From NCBI RefSeq assembly GCF_029392855.1, contig NZ_CP113945.1, positions 186,001 to 250,000 on the forward strand: a stretch of 64,000 nt of DNA, given 5' to 3'. The translations under genes were made by a program, and so were the position numbers. Below are positions 39,862-48,647 of the stretch, piece by piece; within the stretch, counting starts at the first letter, position 1; each line of letters opens with the position of its first letter. The stretch is from Lactobacillus sp. ESL0680 (lineage in GTDB: Bacteria > Bacillota > Bacilli > Lactobacillales > Lactobacillaceae). The notes under the pieces are model-generated. The model was given only the letters and a program-made list of their open reading frames with translations. It did no database searches and had not been told where the DNA came from.

Positions 39862-40764
39862 ATGAGAGTTCTCTTAGGGACAGATATTGGTGGTACAACA
39901 ACTAAGTTAGGATTTATTTCTGAGACTGGAACGATTTTAAAAAAATGGTCATTACCAACAATAAAAACTAATAATGAGTTTCAAATGTTAGATGCAATTA
40001 CTGCTAGTTATAAAAATGAAACAGAACATGATTTTATACTTAGTGGTGTTGGTATTGGTGTACCCGGTTCAGTTAATCCTCAAACTATGGCAGTTTATGA
40101 TTGTAATAATTTAGGCTGGCATGACAATATTGATATCGCATCTTATGTATCATCAAATTTAAATACACTTGTTAGAGTAGAAAATGATGCTAATGTGGCT
40201 GCCTTAGGTGAAATTTGGCGTGGTTCATGTTCATCAAATAATATTCTTTATGTGACACTGGGTACAGGTGTAGGTGCTGGAATTGTTTTAAATGGTAAGT
40301 TGGTTTCAGGGTCTCTAGGAGCTGCTGGCGAATTGGGCCATGTGATTGTTGATCCAAATGGTTTTATGTGTAGTTGTGGTAATCGAGGTTGTTTAGAAAC
40401 TGTTGCATCAGCTACAGGAATAGTCAGATTGTATAAGCATTATTCAAAAAACAGTATTAGTAAAACGACAGCTGAAGAAGTCTTTAATCGGGCTAAAAGC
40501 GGTGAACAAATTGCTTTAGAAGTAGTAGATACTGCTTGTGATTTTTTAGGATTAGGGATTGCAAATACAGTGAACTTACTTAATCTTGAAGAAGTGATTA
40601 TTGGTGGTGGAGTTTCAGCTGCTGGTGAATTTCTAAGAAACAAGATACAAAATTCCATGAAGAAGTACTTATATTTAAATAACAAGGAACATGTTCAACT
40701 AAAATTAGCAAGTTTAGGAAATGACGCCGGTATTTTAGGTGCTGCCTATTTAGTAAAAAAATAA
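39862..40764 (+). CDS. ROK family sugar kinase
   Basis: A 300-residue ROK protein without the DNA-binding N-terminus of the repressor members, so a kinase. ATP-binding DIGGTTTKLGF is at about 6-16. The catalytic Asp lies in RVENDANVAALGE, and TLGTGVGAGIVLNG is the phosphate-2 motif. The zinc site GHVIVDPNGFMCSCGNRGCLE has the His and three Cys. It would phosphorylate a hexose such as glucose, mannose, allose or a derivative. It starts 9 bp after the unknown gene with only a weak AGGCGA, which suggests coupling. Its substrate is likely a monosaccharide released by that enzyme, which makes it a clue to the unknown reaction. Confidence 0.9.
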   Translation: MRVLLGTDIGGTTTKLGFISETGTILKKWSLPTIKTNNEFQMLDAITASYKNETEHDFILSGVGIGVPGSVNPQTMAVYDCNNLGWHDNIDIASYVSSNLNTLVRVENDANVAALGEIWRGSCSSNNILYVTLGTGVGAGIVLNGKLVSGSLGAAGELGHVIVDPNGFMCSCGNRGCLETVASATGIVRLYKHYSKNSISKTTAEEVFNRAKSGEQIALEVVDTACDFLGLGIANTVNLLNLEEVIIGGGVSAAGEFLRNKIQNSMKKYLYLNNKEHVQLKLASLGNDAGILGAAYLVKK

Positions 40765-40777
40765 TTATTTTGGTAAG

Positions 40778-40816
40778 GAGTTAGATTAATTTGTTAAATA
40801 ATTGTCTAACTCTTTT
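40778..40816 (+). terminator. weak terminator or attenuator hairpin
   Basis: GAGTTAGA (40778-40785) pairs with TCTAACTC (40805-40812) around a 19-nt loop, followed by TTTTATTT. It separates the ROK gene from the PL4 gene. Confidence 0.6.
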
Positions 40817-40847
40817 ATTTAAAATAATTACTAGGAGGTGATCAATT

Positions 40848-42521
40848 ATGGAATCAAACTGTAAAGTTGAGGTTTCTATGCAAACACATGAAGTTAAGTT
40901 AATGAATGGTAACATCACTCTTTTGTTTGATAAAAATGGTTTTGCATATTCATTAAAATTTCATGGTCAAGAGTGTTTGGACAATTTGACAGGTGAACCT
41001 ACCGATCCGGATAGAAATCATAGTTTTTATTGTGATTATCATACCAATGGTAAGACAGTTAATCTAAAACCAAAAAAGATAAAAATAATTGAAAATACAG
41101 CAAACATTATTCATATATCTTTTATAGATAATACTCAGGCATTAGGGCTAGCCTATCATTTTATTCTCAAAAAAAGTGAAGACAAGATATATAGTTATGT
41201 AAAGGCGTGGAATAATATTGCCCAACCTTTTGCAATTAATGAATTACGAACGGTTTATCGACTGGATCCTAATTTATTTAAGATAGGTTTTAATGGCGAA
41301 AGAAGTGGTTTCCAGCCATCATCTAAAGAAATGATGGCTGGAAAAAAGTTACAGGATGAAACCTTTTTAATGAAAAATGGATCACTATATGACAATAGTT
41401 TGGTTTATTCTAAGTATGATTATGCTGGTTATTTTAAAGATACTAATGTTTGGGGACAATTTGGTGATAATATCGGCTTATGGATACTGACACCTGATAA
41501 AAGCTTTTATAGTTGCGGCCCACTTAATCAAGATTTAATGCTTCATTATGATGGCTTAGTTTTAAATTATTTAGTTAGTGAGCATTTTGGTAAAGGATTA
41601 TTTACTATTCCTAGCAATTGGTCTAAGGTTTATGGACCTTGGGTTATTTATTTAAATAATGGTTCTGTTAAAGATGCGCAAAATCAGGCTATTCAAGAGA
41701 AAAAAGACTTTCCATACCCTTGGCTTAATGAAAAAGATATGATTACAGATTTGGCCAATATTAATGGAAAAATAGATAGTAATATTTCTTCAACTTATAG
41801 AATAATTCTTACGACTTCTGATCCATCCAAAGAACCAATAAATCAGCAAAAGTTAGGATTTACTTATGATACTTGCACGCAAATAGATGGTAGCTATTAT
41901 TTTACTGATATTAAATATGGACATTATTGGCTTTGTGCATACGCAATTGATGGTGCAGATTTTGACACTCATGTTCTTGATGAAATCGAGGTAAATTGTT
42001 CACAAATCACCGAAAAGAAGTTTGATCTAAATAGTCACGAAAAAATATTATGGCAAATTGGACAAAGTAGTCATACTACGGCTGGTTTTAAATTTAGCGA
42101 TCAATTACGTAATTATTGTTGGCAAAATTTGGTTCCAGATAATCTTGATTATGTTATTGGAGAAAGTACAGACTGGTATTATTTGCAAAATGATCGCGGA
42201 CGATGGCGAATACATTTTGACTTGGAACATAATGAACAAAATGAAAATATAATATTAAGTTTTGCTTTTGCTGGTGTAACAACAAAAAATATGAAAAATG
42301 GGTTTAATCCGTTAGTTGAAGTTACGATTAATAAAAAATATAAATTTAGTCATGAATTTAACAATGACCGTTCAGCTTATCGATCCGCGTTAAAAAGTGG
42401 AAACTATCATTTATGGCAAATATCATTGAAAGATGAAATCCTACAGTCTCATAATATAATAACGATAAAGACTACTGGCTATATAATGTATGATTCGATT
42501 AAGCTTTCTGAAAGAGAGTAA
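40848..42521 (+). CDS. rhamnogalacturonan lyase, PL4 family
   Basis: A 557-residue three-domain enzyme matching polysaccharide lyase family 4, which cleaves the rhamnogalacturonan-I backbone by beta-elimination. The catalytic beta-sandwich (about 1-290) contains VYSKYDYAGY with Lys189 and LVSEHFG with His246. Their spacing (57) is close to Lys150/His210 of the Aspergillus enzyme. GPLNQDL, NWSKVYGPWVIYLNNG and a fibronectin-like domain (about 300-385) follow. The C-terminal domain has the PL4 hallmarks ILWQIGQ..HTTAGF, LDYVIGES.DWYY and IMYDSIKL. There is no signal peptide, so it should act on imported fragments. AGGAGGTGAT, a near-perfect ribosome binding site, precedes the ATG. Confidence 0.87.
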   Translation: MESNCKVEVSMQTHEVKLMNGNITLLFDKNGFAYSLKFHGQECLDNLTGEPTDPDRNHSFYCDYHTNGKTVNLKPKKIKIIENTANIIHISFIDNTQALGLAYHFILKKSEDKIYSYVKAWNNIAQPFAINELRTVYRLDPNLFKIGFNGERSGFQPSSKEMMAGKKLQDETFLMKNGSLYDNSLVYSKYDYAGYFKDTNVWGQFGDNIGLWILTPDKSFYSCGPLNQDLMLHYDGLVLNYLVSEHFGKGLFTIPSNWSKVYGPWVIYLNNGSVKDAQNQAIQEKKDFPYPWLNEKDMITDLANINGKIDSNISSTYRIILTTSDPSKEPINQQKLGFTYDTCTQIDGSYYFTDIKYGHYWLCAYAIDGADFDTHVLDEIEVNCSQITEKKFDLNSHEKILWQIGQSSHTTAGFKFSDQLRNYCWQNLVPDNLDYVIGESTDWYYLQNDRGRWRIHFDLEHNEQNENIILSFAFAGVTTKNMKNGFNPLVEVTINKKYKFSHEFNNDRSAYRSALKSGNYHLWQISLKDEILQSHNIITIKTTGYIMYDSIKLSERE

Positions 42522-42526
42522 AATTA

Positions 42527-44059
42527 ATGAATTTAGACAAAGAATATGAAAATAAGAAAATTCCGTTTATCAAAAAGTTAGGCTTTTCAAGCTATCAACT
42601 AGCAAGTGTAACGGAAACAATGGTAAATACGTGGCAGATGTACTACTATACAACCTTTTTAGGTATTAGTATTGTACTTGTTACTCTAATGTTTACGATC
42701 TCTAAGATTATCGGTGCAGTTCTAACACCTATTTATGGTTATATTTCTGATCGGCTTTATCAAACTAAGTTTGGTCGTAAATTTGGTCGACGTAAGTCTA
42801 TGCTGATATTAGGCATACCGCTTAAATGTATACTTTATATTTTAATGTGGATACCTAATATGCCAACATATATGTATTTTATTTTCTTTATTTTGTACTA
42901 TATTGCTCAACCACTGCTTACAATGCCACAGTTGACTTTTATGTCAGAAATGACACAAGATTCAGAACAAAGGGCTCAGCTTGTTGGTTTTAATCAAGCA
43001 GCTGCAGCAGTTGCTGGAATTTTTGCTTCTTTATTCATCACTTGGATTTTTAAACTGTTAGGACAGAATAATTCGATGAGTTATTTTGTGACGGCTGCAA
43101 TTTATGATGTTATAGCCTTAATTATGTTAATTTGTTTTTATAAGTCTGTCTATGAAAGGCCATATGACCAATCAACAATAATGGAAACTGAAAAGCAACA
43201 GACAGAAGAAAAAGGTTGGCAGAAAATTTCTTTAGTGTTTTGGAATTTCCTATCTTGTTTACGACTTAAGTCATATCTTCTTTATTTAGGTTTATATCTG
43301 TCAGAACAAATGTTTAGATCTTTATGGGGCAATATTAATACTTACTTTATTATCTTTGTATTGTTATTGACACCTAACGCTGTTGCGGTTTCTACTAGTG
43401 CCGGTTTCATCTTCGGAATTTTATTCTTAATTTTCTTTATGTGGCTTACTGCGAAAACTAATGGTCCATTTACTTATCGAGTAGGTGACTTTGCAACAAT
43501 TGCGGTGTGTTTAGCAATTATGGCACTTGCAATTTTTAGACCTGCTCACATGACTTTGTTATTTATAATTTTGACAGTACTTCTTAATTTTGCCAAAACG
43601 GGAGTAGTTAATTCAACGCAATTCATTTTTACCTTTATTCCAGATATTGATGAAATGGTCACAGGAAAAAGGCGTGAAGGTCAATATTCCGGCGTTAATA
43701 ATACTTTAGATGTGATTTTTAGTACATTAGAAACTTTAATTCTTGGTTTCTTGCTACAAGCAACAGGATTTGTTGAAAAGTCACATGTTCAAAGTCAAGG
43801 AACGGTTAATGCACTTTTGATTTTATATACAGTAGTGCCAATAATATTAGCGATTATCGGTATTATAATTTCGTATTTCTTTAAATTGACAACTACAAAC
43901 CATCAAATTGTTATTGATGAAATTGCTCGTTTACGTAGTGGTGGCTCAATGGCAGATGTTACCCCTAAAACTAAGAAGGTTGTTGAACAATTGACCGGCT
44001 TTAAATATGAAAATTGTTGGGGCAATAATAATGTGATGACATACCATAAAAAATCATAG
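42527..44059 (+). CDS. GPH-family sugar:cation symporter, copy 2
   Basis: A 510-residue GPH (MFS_2) transporter with about 12 membrane helices, a paralogue of the one at 35473. Shared blocks are KFGRRKSMLILGIPLK after helix 2, PQLTFMSEMTQDSEQRAQL, PDIDEMVTGKRREG and the C-terminal DEIARLRSGGSMAD. It starts 5 bp after the PL4 gene and is 9 bp before GH51. That position between an intracellular pectin lyase and an arabinofuranosidase suggests uptake of rhamnogalacturonan or arabinan oligosaccharides by sodium or proton symport. It carries no EIIA regulatory domain. Confidence 0.9.
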   Translation: MNLDKEYENKKIPFIKKLGFSSYQLASVTETMVNTWQMYYYTTFLGISIVLVTLMFTISKIIGAVLTPIYGYISDRLYQTKFGRKFGRRKSMLILGIPLKCILYILMWIPNMPTYMYFIFFILYYIAQPLLTMPQLTFMSEMTQDSEQRAQLVGFNQAAAAVAGIFASLFITWIFKLLGQNNSMSYFVTAAIYDVIALIMLICFYKSVYERPYDQSTIMETEKQQTEEKGWQKISLVFWNFLSCLRLKSYLLYLGLYLSEQMFRSLWGNINTYFIIFVLLLTPNAVAVSTSAGFIFGILFLIFFMWLTAKTNGPFTYRVGDFATIAVCLAIMALAIFRPAHMTLLFIILTVLLNFAKTGVVNSTQFIFTFIPDIDEMVTGKRREGQYSGVNNTLDVIFSTLETLILGFLLQATGFVEKSHVQSQGTVNALLILYTVVPIILAIIGIIISYFFKLTTTNHQIVIDEIARLRSGGSMADVTPKTKKVVEQLTGFKYENCWGNNNVMTYHKKS

Positions 44060-44068
44060 GAGAAAGCA

Positions 44069-45562
44069 ATGAAAGCTGATTTCAAAGTAAATATAAATGA
44101 TGTAATTGGTAAAATTGATCCACGTATGTGGGGGTCATTAGTTGAACAATTGGGTCGAGGTGTTTACACAGGAATTTATCAACCAAATCATCCAACAGCT
44201 GATGAAAATGGATGTCGCCAAGATGTAATTGCCGCGATTAAGGAACTAAATGTGCCAGTAATTAGATATCCTGGTGGTAACTTTGTTTCTGGTTATAATT
44301 GGGAAGATGGTGTTGGCCCCCAAGATAAACGTCCGGTTAGATTAGATTTAGCTTGGAAGACAATAGAAAACAATCAGTTTGGTCTGCATGAATTTATGAA
44401 TTGGGTACAAAAAATCAATGCTAATGCTGATATGGCAATAAATTTGGGAACTAGGGGAATTGATGCTGCTAGAAATTTAGTAGAATACTGTAATTTTCCT
44501 AAAGGAACCTATTGGAGTGATTTGAGAATTAAGAATGGACAAACGGAACCATTTAATATCAAGTTGTGGAGCTTAGGCAATGAAATGGATGGCGATTGGC
44601 AAATTGGTCATAAGACTGCTGAAGAATATGGACGCTTAGCTCATGAAACTGCAAAGGCAATGAAAATTGTTGATCCTTCAATTGAATTAATTGCTTGTGG
44701 TAGCTCTAGCCATACGATGGCAACTTTTGGTAAGTGGGAAGAAACGGTTTTAGATCATGTTTATGATGATGTTAATTATCTTTCTTTGCACCAATATTAT
44801 GATAATAATGAACATAATATTAAGAAGTTTTTGGGCTTTTCTGTTGACTTTGATAATTTTATTAATGATGTTGTTGCAATTTGTGATGCGGTAAAGGCTC
44901 GTAAACATAAAAATAAGACAATGTATTTAGCCATGGATGAATGGAATGTTTGGTACCATTCTAAAGATGCTGATGCTAAAGCAGATCCTTGGCAAATTGC
45001 GCCACATTTATTGGAAGATCATTATAATTTTGCAGATGCATTGGTTGTTGGTGCAATGGCAATGGTACTGATAAATCATGCTGATCGAGTTAAAATTGGT
45101 TGTTTGGCACAGCTTGTTAATGTTATTGCACCAATTATGACCAATACTGAGGGAGAGCCTTCAGTTTGGCTGCAATCTATTTTTTATCCATTTATGCAAG
45201 TTTCTAATTATGCTCAAGGTGAGGCGTTAAAAGTTGAAGCTAACTGTAAGAGCTATACGGTAGAAAATATGACAGTGCCGTATATTAGCTCAAGTGCGGT
45301 ATATAATTCTGATAAAAACGAGCTTGTTTTATTTATTGAGAACAAGTCTGATCAGGAGTCCCAATTTAATTATGAATTGACTAGTTGTACGGATGTTAGC
45401 TTAGTTGATGCAACTCAATTTTGTGGTTATGATTTGAAACAAACCAATGAAGATCAAGCGATGCAATTAGAAAAATTATCTAAAATTAAAGTAGCTGCAA
45501 ATAGTATAGCGGGTAAGTTGGGACCATATTCATGGAATATGATTAGATTATCTGCTAACTAA
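44069..45562 (+). CDS. alpha-L-arabinofuranosidase, GH51, copy 1
   Basis: A 497-residue GH51 enzyme that removes terminal alpha-L-arabinofuranosyl units from arabino-oligosaccharides. RMWGSLVEQLGRGVYTGIY opens the barrel, and VIRYPGGNFVSGYNWEDGVG is the family block. The acid/base is Glu172 in SLGNEMDG and the nucleophile is Glu291 in AMDEWNVWY. The C-terminal beta-sandwich starts near 380. There is no signal peptide, as usual for intracellular GH51. AGGAGAAAG precedes the ATG. A second, very similar copy lies at 51668. It ends the unit that began with the 830-residue protein, and a bidirectional terminator follows. Confidence 0.95.
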   Translation: MKADFKVNINDVIGKIDPRMWGSLVEQLGRGVYTGIYQPNHPTADENGCRQDVIAAIKELNVPVIRYPGGNFVSGYNWEDGVGPQDKRPVRLDLAWKTIENNQFGLHEFMNWVQKINANADMAINLGTRGIDAARNLVEYCNFPKGTYWSDLRIKNGQTEPFNIKLWSLGNEMDGDWQIGHKTAEEYGRLAHETAKAMKIVDPSIELIACGSSSHTMATFGKWEETVLDHVYDDVNYLSLHQYYDNNEHNIKKFLGFSVDFDNFINDVVAICDAVKARKHKNKTMYLAMDEWNVWYHSKDADAKADPWQIAPHLLEDHYNFADALVVGAMAMVLINHADRVKIGCLAQLVNVIAPIMTNTEGEPSVWLQSIFYPFMQVSNYAQGEALKVEANCKSYTVENMTVPYISSSAVYNSDKNELVLFIENKSDQESQFNYELTSCTDVSLVDATQFCGYDLKQTNEDQAMQLEKLSKIKVAANSIAGKLGPYSWNMIRLSAN

Positions 45563-45587
45563 AATAATTATTTTAGTTAAATAGATT

Positions 45588-45636
45588 AAAAAACAGATTA
45601 AGTGTTTTTCGATAACAACTTTTAATCTGTTTTTTT
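45588..45636. terminator. bidirectional terminator between GH51 and araR
   Basis: AAAAAACAGATTAA (45588-45601) and TTAATCTGTTTTTT (from 45622) pair perfectly, with U-run capacity in both directions. Confidence 0.85.
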
Positions 45637-45643
45637 AATGCAT

Positions 45644-46726
45644 TTATTTTTCTATAGGTTTAGCAACTGAAGCTCTTATTTTTAACTTAGGATAGTGAAC
45701 AATGGATTTAAGTTTTTTCCCGTGAATTAATTTCAAAATCCCTTGCCCTGCTTCTTTGCCAACAGAGGTTCGCTCGTAATTCATCGTCGTTAAACTTGGT
45801 GTTAGGTATGCGGCTGAGTCAAAATCATCAAATCCAACCAGTGAAATATCTTCTGGAACCTTTAACTGCATTTTTTTAAGCATATCTAAGACTAATAAGG
45901 CCAAACTGTCGTTGTAACAAGCGATTGCTGTGGGCTTCTGACTATCTTTTAAGTAAAAGGCTATTTTTTTGCTGATTGCTTGGAAGGGATCATGAGAATT
46001 ATACATGATGATACTGCTGTTAGAGAGATTGGAGTTGGTTTCTTGATAAGCTTCTACAAAACCATCCATCCGATGTACTCCTTGAAGATCATCAACTTGA
46101 AATATTCCTAATATTCGCTGATGTCCTAGCTTAAGCAGGTACTTGATAAGCTCTGTTTCTGCTTTTTTGTCATCATTTGTGATTGATGGAAAATTCAATT
46201 TAGAATATTCCGCATTGATGAATAACAGTGGAATCTTACTTTTAGCAATTCGTTTATAGATATCGAGATTTGGGCTAGTCTTGGCACTTTCACTTGGCTC
46301 AATAATTAATCCTGCAACTTGTGAGTCAAGCATTTTAATTAGGCTTTCACGTTCTTTTGAAGGTTGATTATGGGTGTTAGCCAATAGTAAGGAATATTCT
46401 TTTTCACTTATTTCATTATCAATCTGTGAAATTATCTTAGGAAAAATATAGTCTGCGATATGGGTGCAGATTAATCCAATTGTTTTACTTTCGGGATTAA
46501 CCTGCCATTTTTTATTCCAGTCCTGAATAAACATCCCGCTGCCTTGAACCTTATAGATTAGATGCTCATTTTGTAGTTCAGTTAACGCTTTACGAACAGC
46601 ATAGCGGGATTTGTTAAACTGCTGCATTAATTCAGTTTCAGTTGGTAATTTCTGATTAATTTGAAAGTGGCCAAAGGTTATTTCTTTTTTTAGAGTCTCT
46701 TTAATTGTGAGATAATCACTTTTCAT
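45644..46726 (-). CDS. araR: arabinose-responsive repressor AraR (GntR HTH + LacI-type sensor)
   Basis: A 360-residue fusion of an N-terminal GntR-type winged helix and a LacI/GalR-type periplasmic-binding sensor domain, the layout of B. subtilis AraR. The HTH region is LPTETELMQQFNKSRYAVRKAL with HLIYKVQGSGMFI as the wing. The sensor (about 70-360) shows KTIGLICTHIADYIFPKI, AGLIIEPSES, DDFDSAAYLTPSLTT and VGKEAGQ. GGAGG lies 8 bp before the ATG at 46726, and the upstream in-frame ATG at 46741 is inside that site. It is divergent from araB with three AraR-like palindromes between. L-arabinose should release it from DNA. Confidence 0.93.
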   Translation of the reverse strand: MKSDYLTIKETLKKEITFGHFQINQKLPTETELMQQFNKSRYAVRKALTELQNEHLIYKVQGSGMFIQDWNKKWQVNPESKTIGLICTHIADYIFPKIISQIDNEISEKEYSLLLANTHNQPSKERESLIKMLDSQVAGLIIEPSESAKTSPNLDIYKRIAKSKIPLLFINAEYSKLNFPSITNDDKKAETELIKYLLKLGHQRILGIFQVDDLQGVHRMDGFVEAYQETNSNLSNSSIIMYNSHDPFQAISKKIAFYLKDSQKPTAIACYNDSLALLVLDMLKKMQLKVPEDISLVGFDDFDSAAYLTPSLTTMNYERTSVGKEAGQGILKLIHGKKLKSIVHYPKLKIRASVAKPIEK

Positions 46727-46741
46727 TTTAGAAACCTCCAT

Positions 46742-46757
46742 ATTTATCCGAATAAAT
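46742..46757. promoter_or_regulatory. AraR-box-like palindrome, araR leader
   Basis: ATTTATCCGAATAAAT has arms ATTTAT/ATAAAT around CCGA and lies directly upstream of the araR ribosome binding site. It fits autoregulation of araR. Confidence 0.55.
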
Positions 46758-46919
46758 TATATATTACGAAAAATATCATGCTTAAAATAATAGTTTAGCA
46801 CTTTGTTGATAAATATCAATTAATAAATTTTGAAATTACGCGAAAAAATTTTGGGTAAAAAAATAAAAATATTTTTAATTAGTAAATAAATGTGATATAC
46901 CAATATATTTTTATTAATA

Positions 46920-46934
46920 ATTATTCGAATGAAT
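46920..46934. promoter_or_regulatory. AraR-box-like palindrome upstream of araB promoter
   Basis: ATTATTCGAATGAAT is symmetric about TTCGAA with AT-rich arms. It lies 12 bp before the araB -35 box and 29 bp from the next box centre, a spacing that suits cooperative binding. Confidence 0.55.
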
Positions 46935-46945
46935 TTTAGGAGAGC

Positions 46946-46974
46946 TTGAATTATACGTATAAATATTATATTAT
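46946..46974 (+). promoter_or_regulatory. araB operon promoter
   Basis: TTGAAT (46946-46951) and TATTAT (46969-46974) with 17-bp spacing. The best AraR-like box fills the spacer, and a cre site overlaps the -10 end. Confidence 0.7.
46949..46964. promoter_or_regulatory. AraR-box-like palindrome in araB promoter spacer
   Basis: AATTATACGTATAAAT contains the perfect dyad TTATACGTATAA and matches the B. subtilis AraR box ATTTGTACGTACAAAT at 13 of 16 positions by eye, including the central TACGTA. Between -35 and -10 it should block polymerase. Confidence 0.75.
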
Positions 46975-46987
46975 GTAATCGCTTTCT
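46974..46987 (+). promoter_or_regulatory. cre site (CcpA) at the araB transcription start
   Basis: TGTAATCGCTTTCT matches the cre consensus TGWAARCGYTWNCW at 13 of 14 positions and covers the start-site region, consistent with glucose repression of the arabinose operon. Confidence 0.7.
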
Positions 46988-47038
46988 AGAGAGCGTAGCT
47001 ACATCTCAATTTAATGAGATTAGAAATGGAGATGTGAT

Positions 47039-48646
47039 TTGTTGAATATCACGGATACAGCTGAATTAATTCGGTCAGGAAAAACTGCTTTAGGAATTGA
47101 ATTTGGTTCAACACAAATTAAAGCAGTGCTAATAGATGGTCAATTTAATCCTATTGCGACAGGTACTTTTCAATGGGAAAACAGTTTAAAAGACGGTATT
47201 TGGACGTATGCAGATGAAGAGATTTGGTCAGGATTAAGAGCCAGTTATAAACAGCTTGCAGCTAATGTTAGTAGTAAGTATCATGTTAAGATTGAAAAAA
47301 TTAATGCGATCGGAATTAGTGCCATGATGCATGGCTATCTAGCATTTGATCAAAAAGATCAATTGCTAGTGCCGTTTAGAACTTGGCGTAATACGATTAC
47401 TGATGATGCAGCCAGTGAATTAACACGCTTATTTAATTTCAATATCCCACTTCGTTGGAGTATAGCACATTTATACCACGCTATTTTACATGATGAAAAG
47501 CATGTAAAGGATATTGCATATATTACAACTTTAGCTGGATATGTTCACTGGAAGTTATCTGGCGAAAAAAGCGTTGGTATTGGTGATGCTTCAGGGATGT
47601 TCCCGATTGATCAGACAGGGGACTTTAATTCCAAGATGCTCGAACAATTTGATAACTTGCCACAAGTTATCAAATACCCGTGGAAAATTAGAGATATTTT
47701 ACCGAAAGTTTTGACTGCAGGACAAGTAGCTGGCCATTTAACTGAAGAAGGTGCTAAGTTGCTTGATCCAACTGGAACACTGCAAAGTGGTAGTATAATG
47801 GCACCACCTGAAGGTGACGCTGGTACCGGTATGATCAGTACTAATAGTGTCCGACTTAGAACCGGTAATATTTCTGTTGGCACTTCTGAATTTTCAATGG
47901 TAGTTCTGGATAAGCCTCTTAAGAAGGTTCACCGTGATATCGATATTGTAGCAACTCCAGATGGCTTACCAGTAGCTATGGTTCATGTAAATAATTGTTC
48001 TTCTGATATTAATGCTTGGGCAGAAATTTTTAAGGAGTTTGCTGAGCGTTTAGGTAGAAACCTATCTGCAGATGAACTGTATAGTACGTTGTTCTTAAAT
48101 ACTACTAAGTCAGACCCAGATGCTGGTGGCATGGTTAATTATAGTTACTTCTCTGGTGAGCCAGTAACCAATACCGATGAAGGTCGGCCAATGCTTGTTA
48201 GAACTCCTAACAGTAAATTTACATTAGCAAACTTTATGTTGGCACAACTTTATTCGGCTTATGCTCCGCTTAAGATTGGGATGGATGTTTTGACAGATGA
48301 AGAGAATGTCAAGACTGATGTCATGATTGCACAAGGTGGCTTATTTAAAACACCGGTAGTTGGACAGCAAGTATTATCTAATATCTTAAACTTGCCAATT
48401 TCCGTCATGCTTAATGCCAGTGTTGGTGGCCCATGGGGCATGGCAGTGCTTGCGCAATACGCTGCACAAAATGAATCAGTCGCATTGGCAGATTATCTCG
48501 ATAATCAAGTTTTTGTTAATTCAGAAATGATGAGTTTAAGTCCAGAGCCTGAAGGTGTCAAAGGTGCACAAAAGTATATTGATCGCTATAAATTAGCACT
48601 AGAACTTGAAAATCAGGCGGAAATACTAAAGGACGAGGAAGAATAG
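47039..48646 (+). CDS. araB: L-ribulokinase (FGGY family)
   Basis: A 535-residue FGGY kinase that phosphorylates L-ribulose. ALGIEFGSTQIKAVLID is the N-terminal phosphate motif, and IGISAMMHGYLAFD and FRTWRNTITDD follow. The adenine-binding C-terminal half shows GTGMISTNS, ISVGTSEFSMV and MIAQGGLFKTPVVGQQVLS. It belongs to the longer Lactobacillus/Clostridium type that differs from E. coli AraB. A TTG start is served by GGAG 7 bp upstream. The leader has a small hairpin (ATCTCA/TGAGAT at 47003-47020). It is first in araB-araD-GH43-transporter-GH51-GH93-araA, and araD starts one base after its stop. Confidence 0.93.
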   Translation: MLNITDTAELIRSGKTALGIEFGSTQIKAVLIDGQFNPIATGTFQWENSLKDGIWTYADEEIWSGLRASYKQLAANVSSKYHVKIEKINAIGISAMMHGYLAFDQKDQLLVPFRTWRNTITDDAASELTRLFNFNIPLRWSIAHLYHAILHDEKHVKDIAYITTLAGYVHWKLSGEKSVGIGDASGMFPIDQTGDFNSKMLEQFDNLPQVIKYPWKIRDILPKVLTAGQVAGHLTEEGAKLLDPTGTLQSGSIMAPPEGDAGTGMISTNSVRLRTGNISVGTSEFSMVVLDKPLKKVHRDIDIVATPDGLPVAMVHVNNCSSDINAWAEIFKEFAERLGRNLSADELYSTLFLNTTKSDPDAGGMVNYSYFSGEPVTNTDEGRPMLVRTPNSKFTLANFMLAQLYSAYAPLKIGMDVLTDEENVKTDVMIAQGGLFKTPVVGQQVLSNILNLPISVMLNASVGGPWGMAVLAQYAAQNESVALADYLDNQVFVNSEMMSLSPEPEGVKGAQKYIDRYKLALELENQAEILKDEEE

Positions 48647-48647
48647 A

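Noticed and set aside
47003..47020. Terminator in the araB leader
   Set aside because: The hairpin ATCTCA/TGAGAT has a short A/T stem and no T run; it is more likely incidental or affects translation only.
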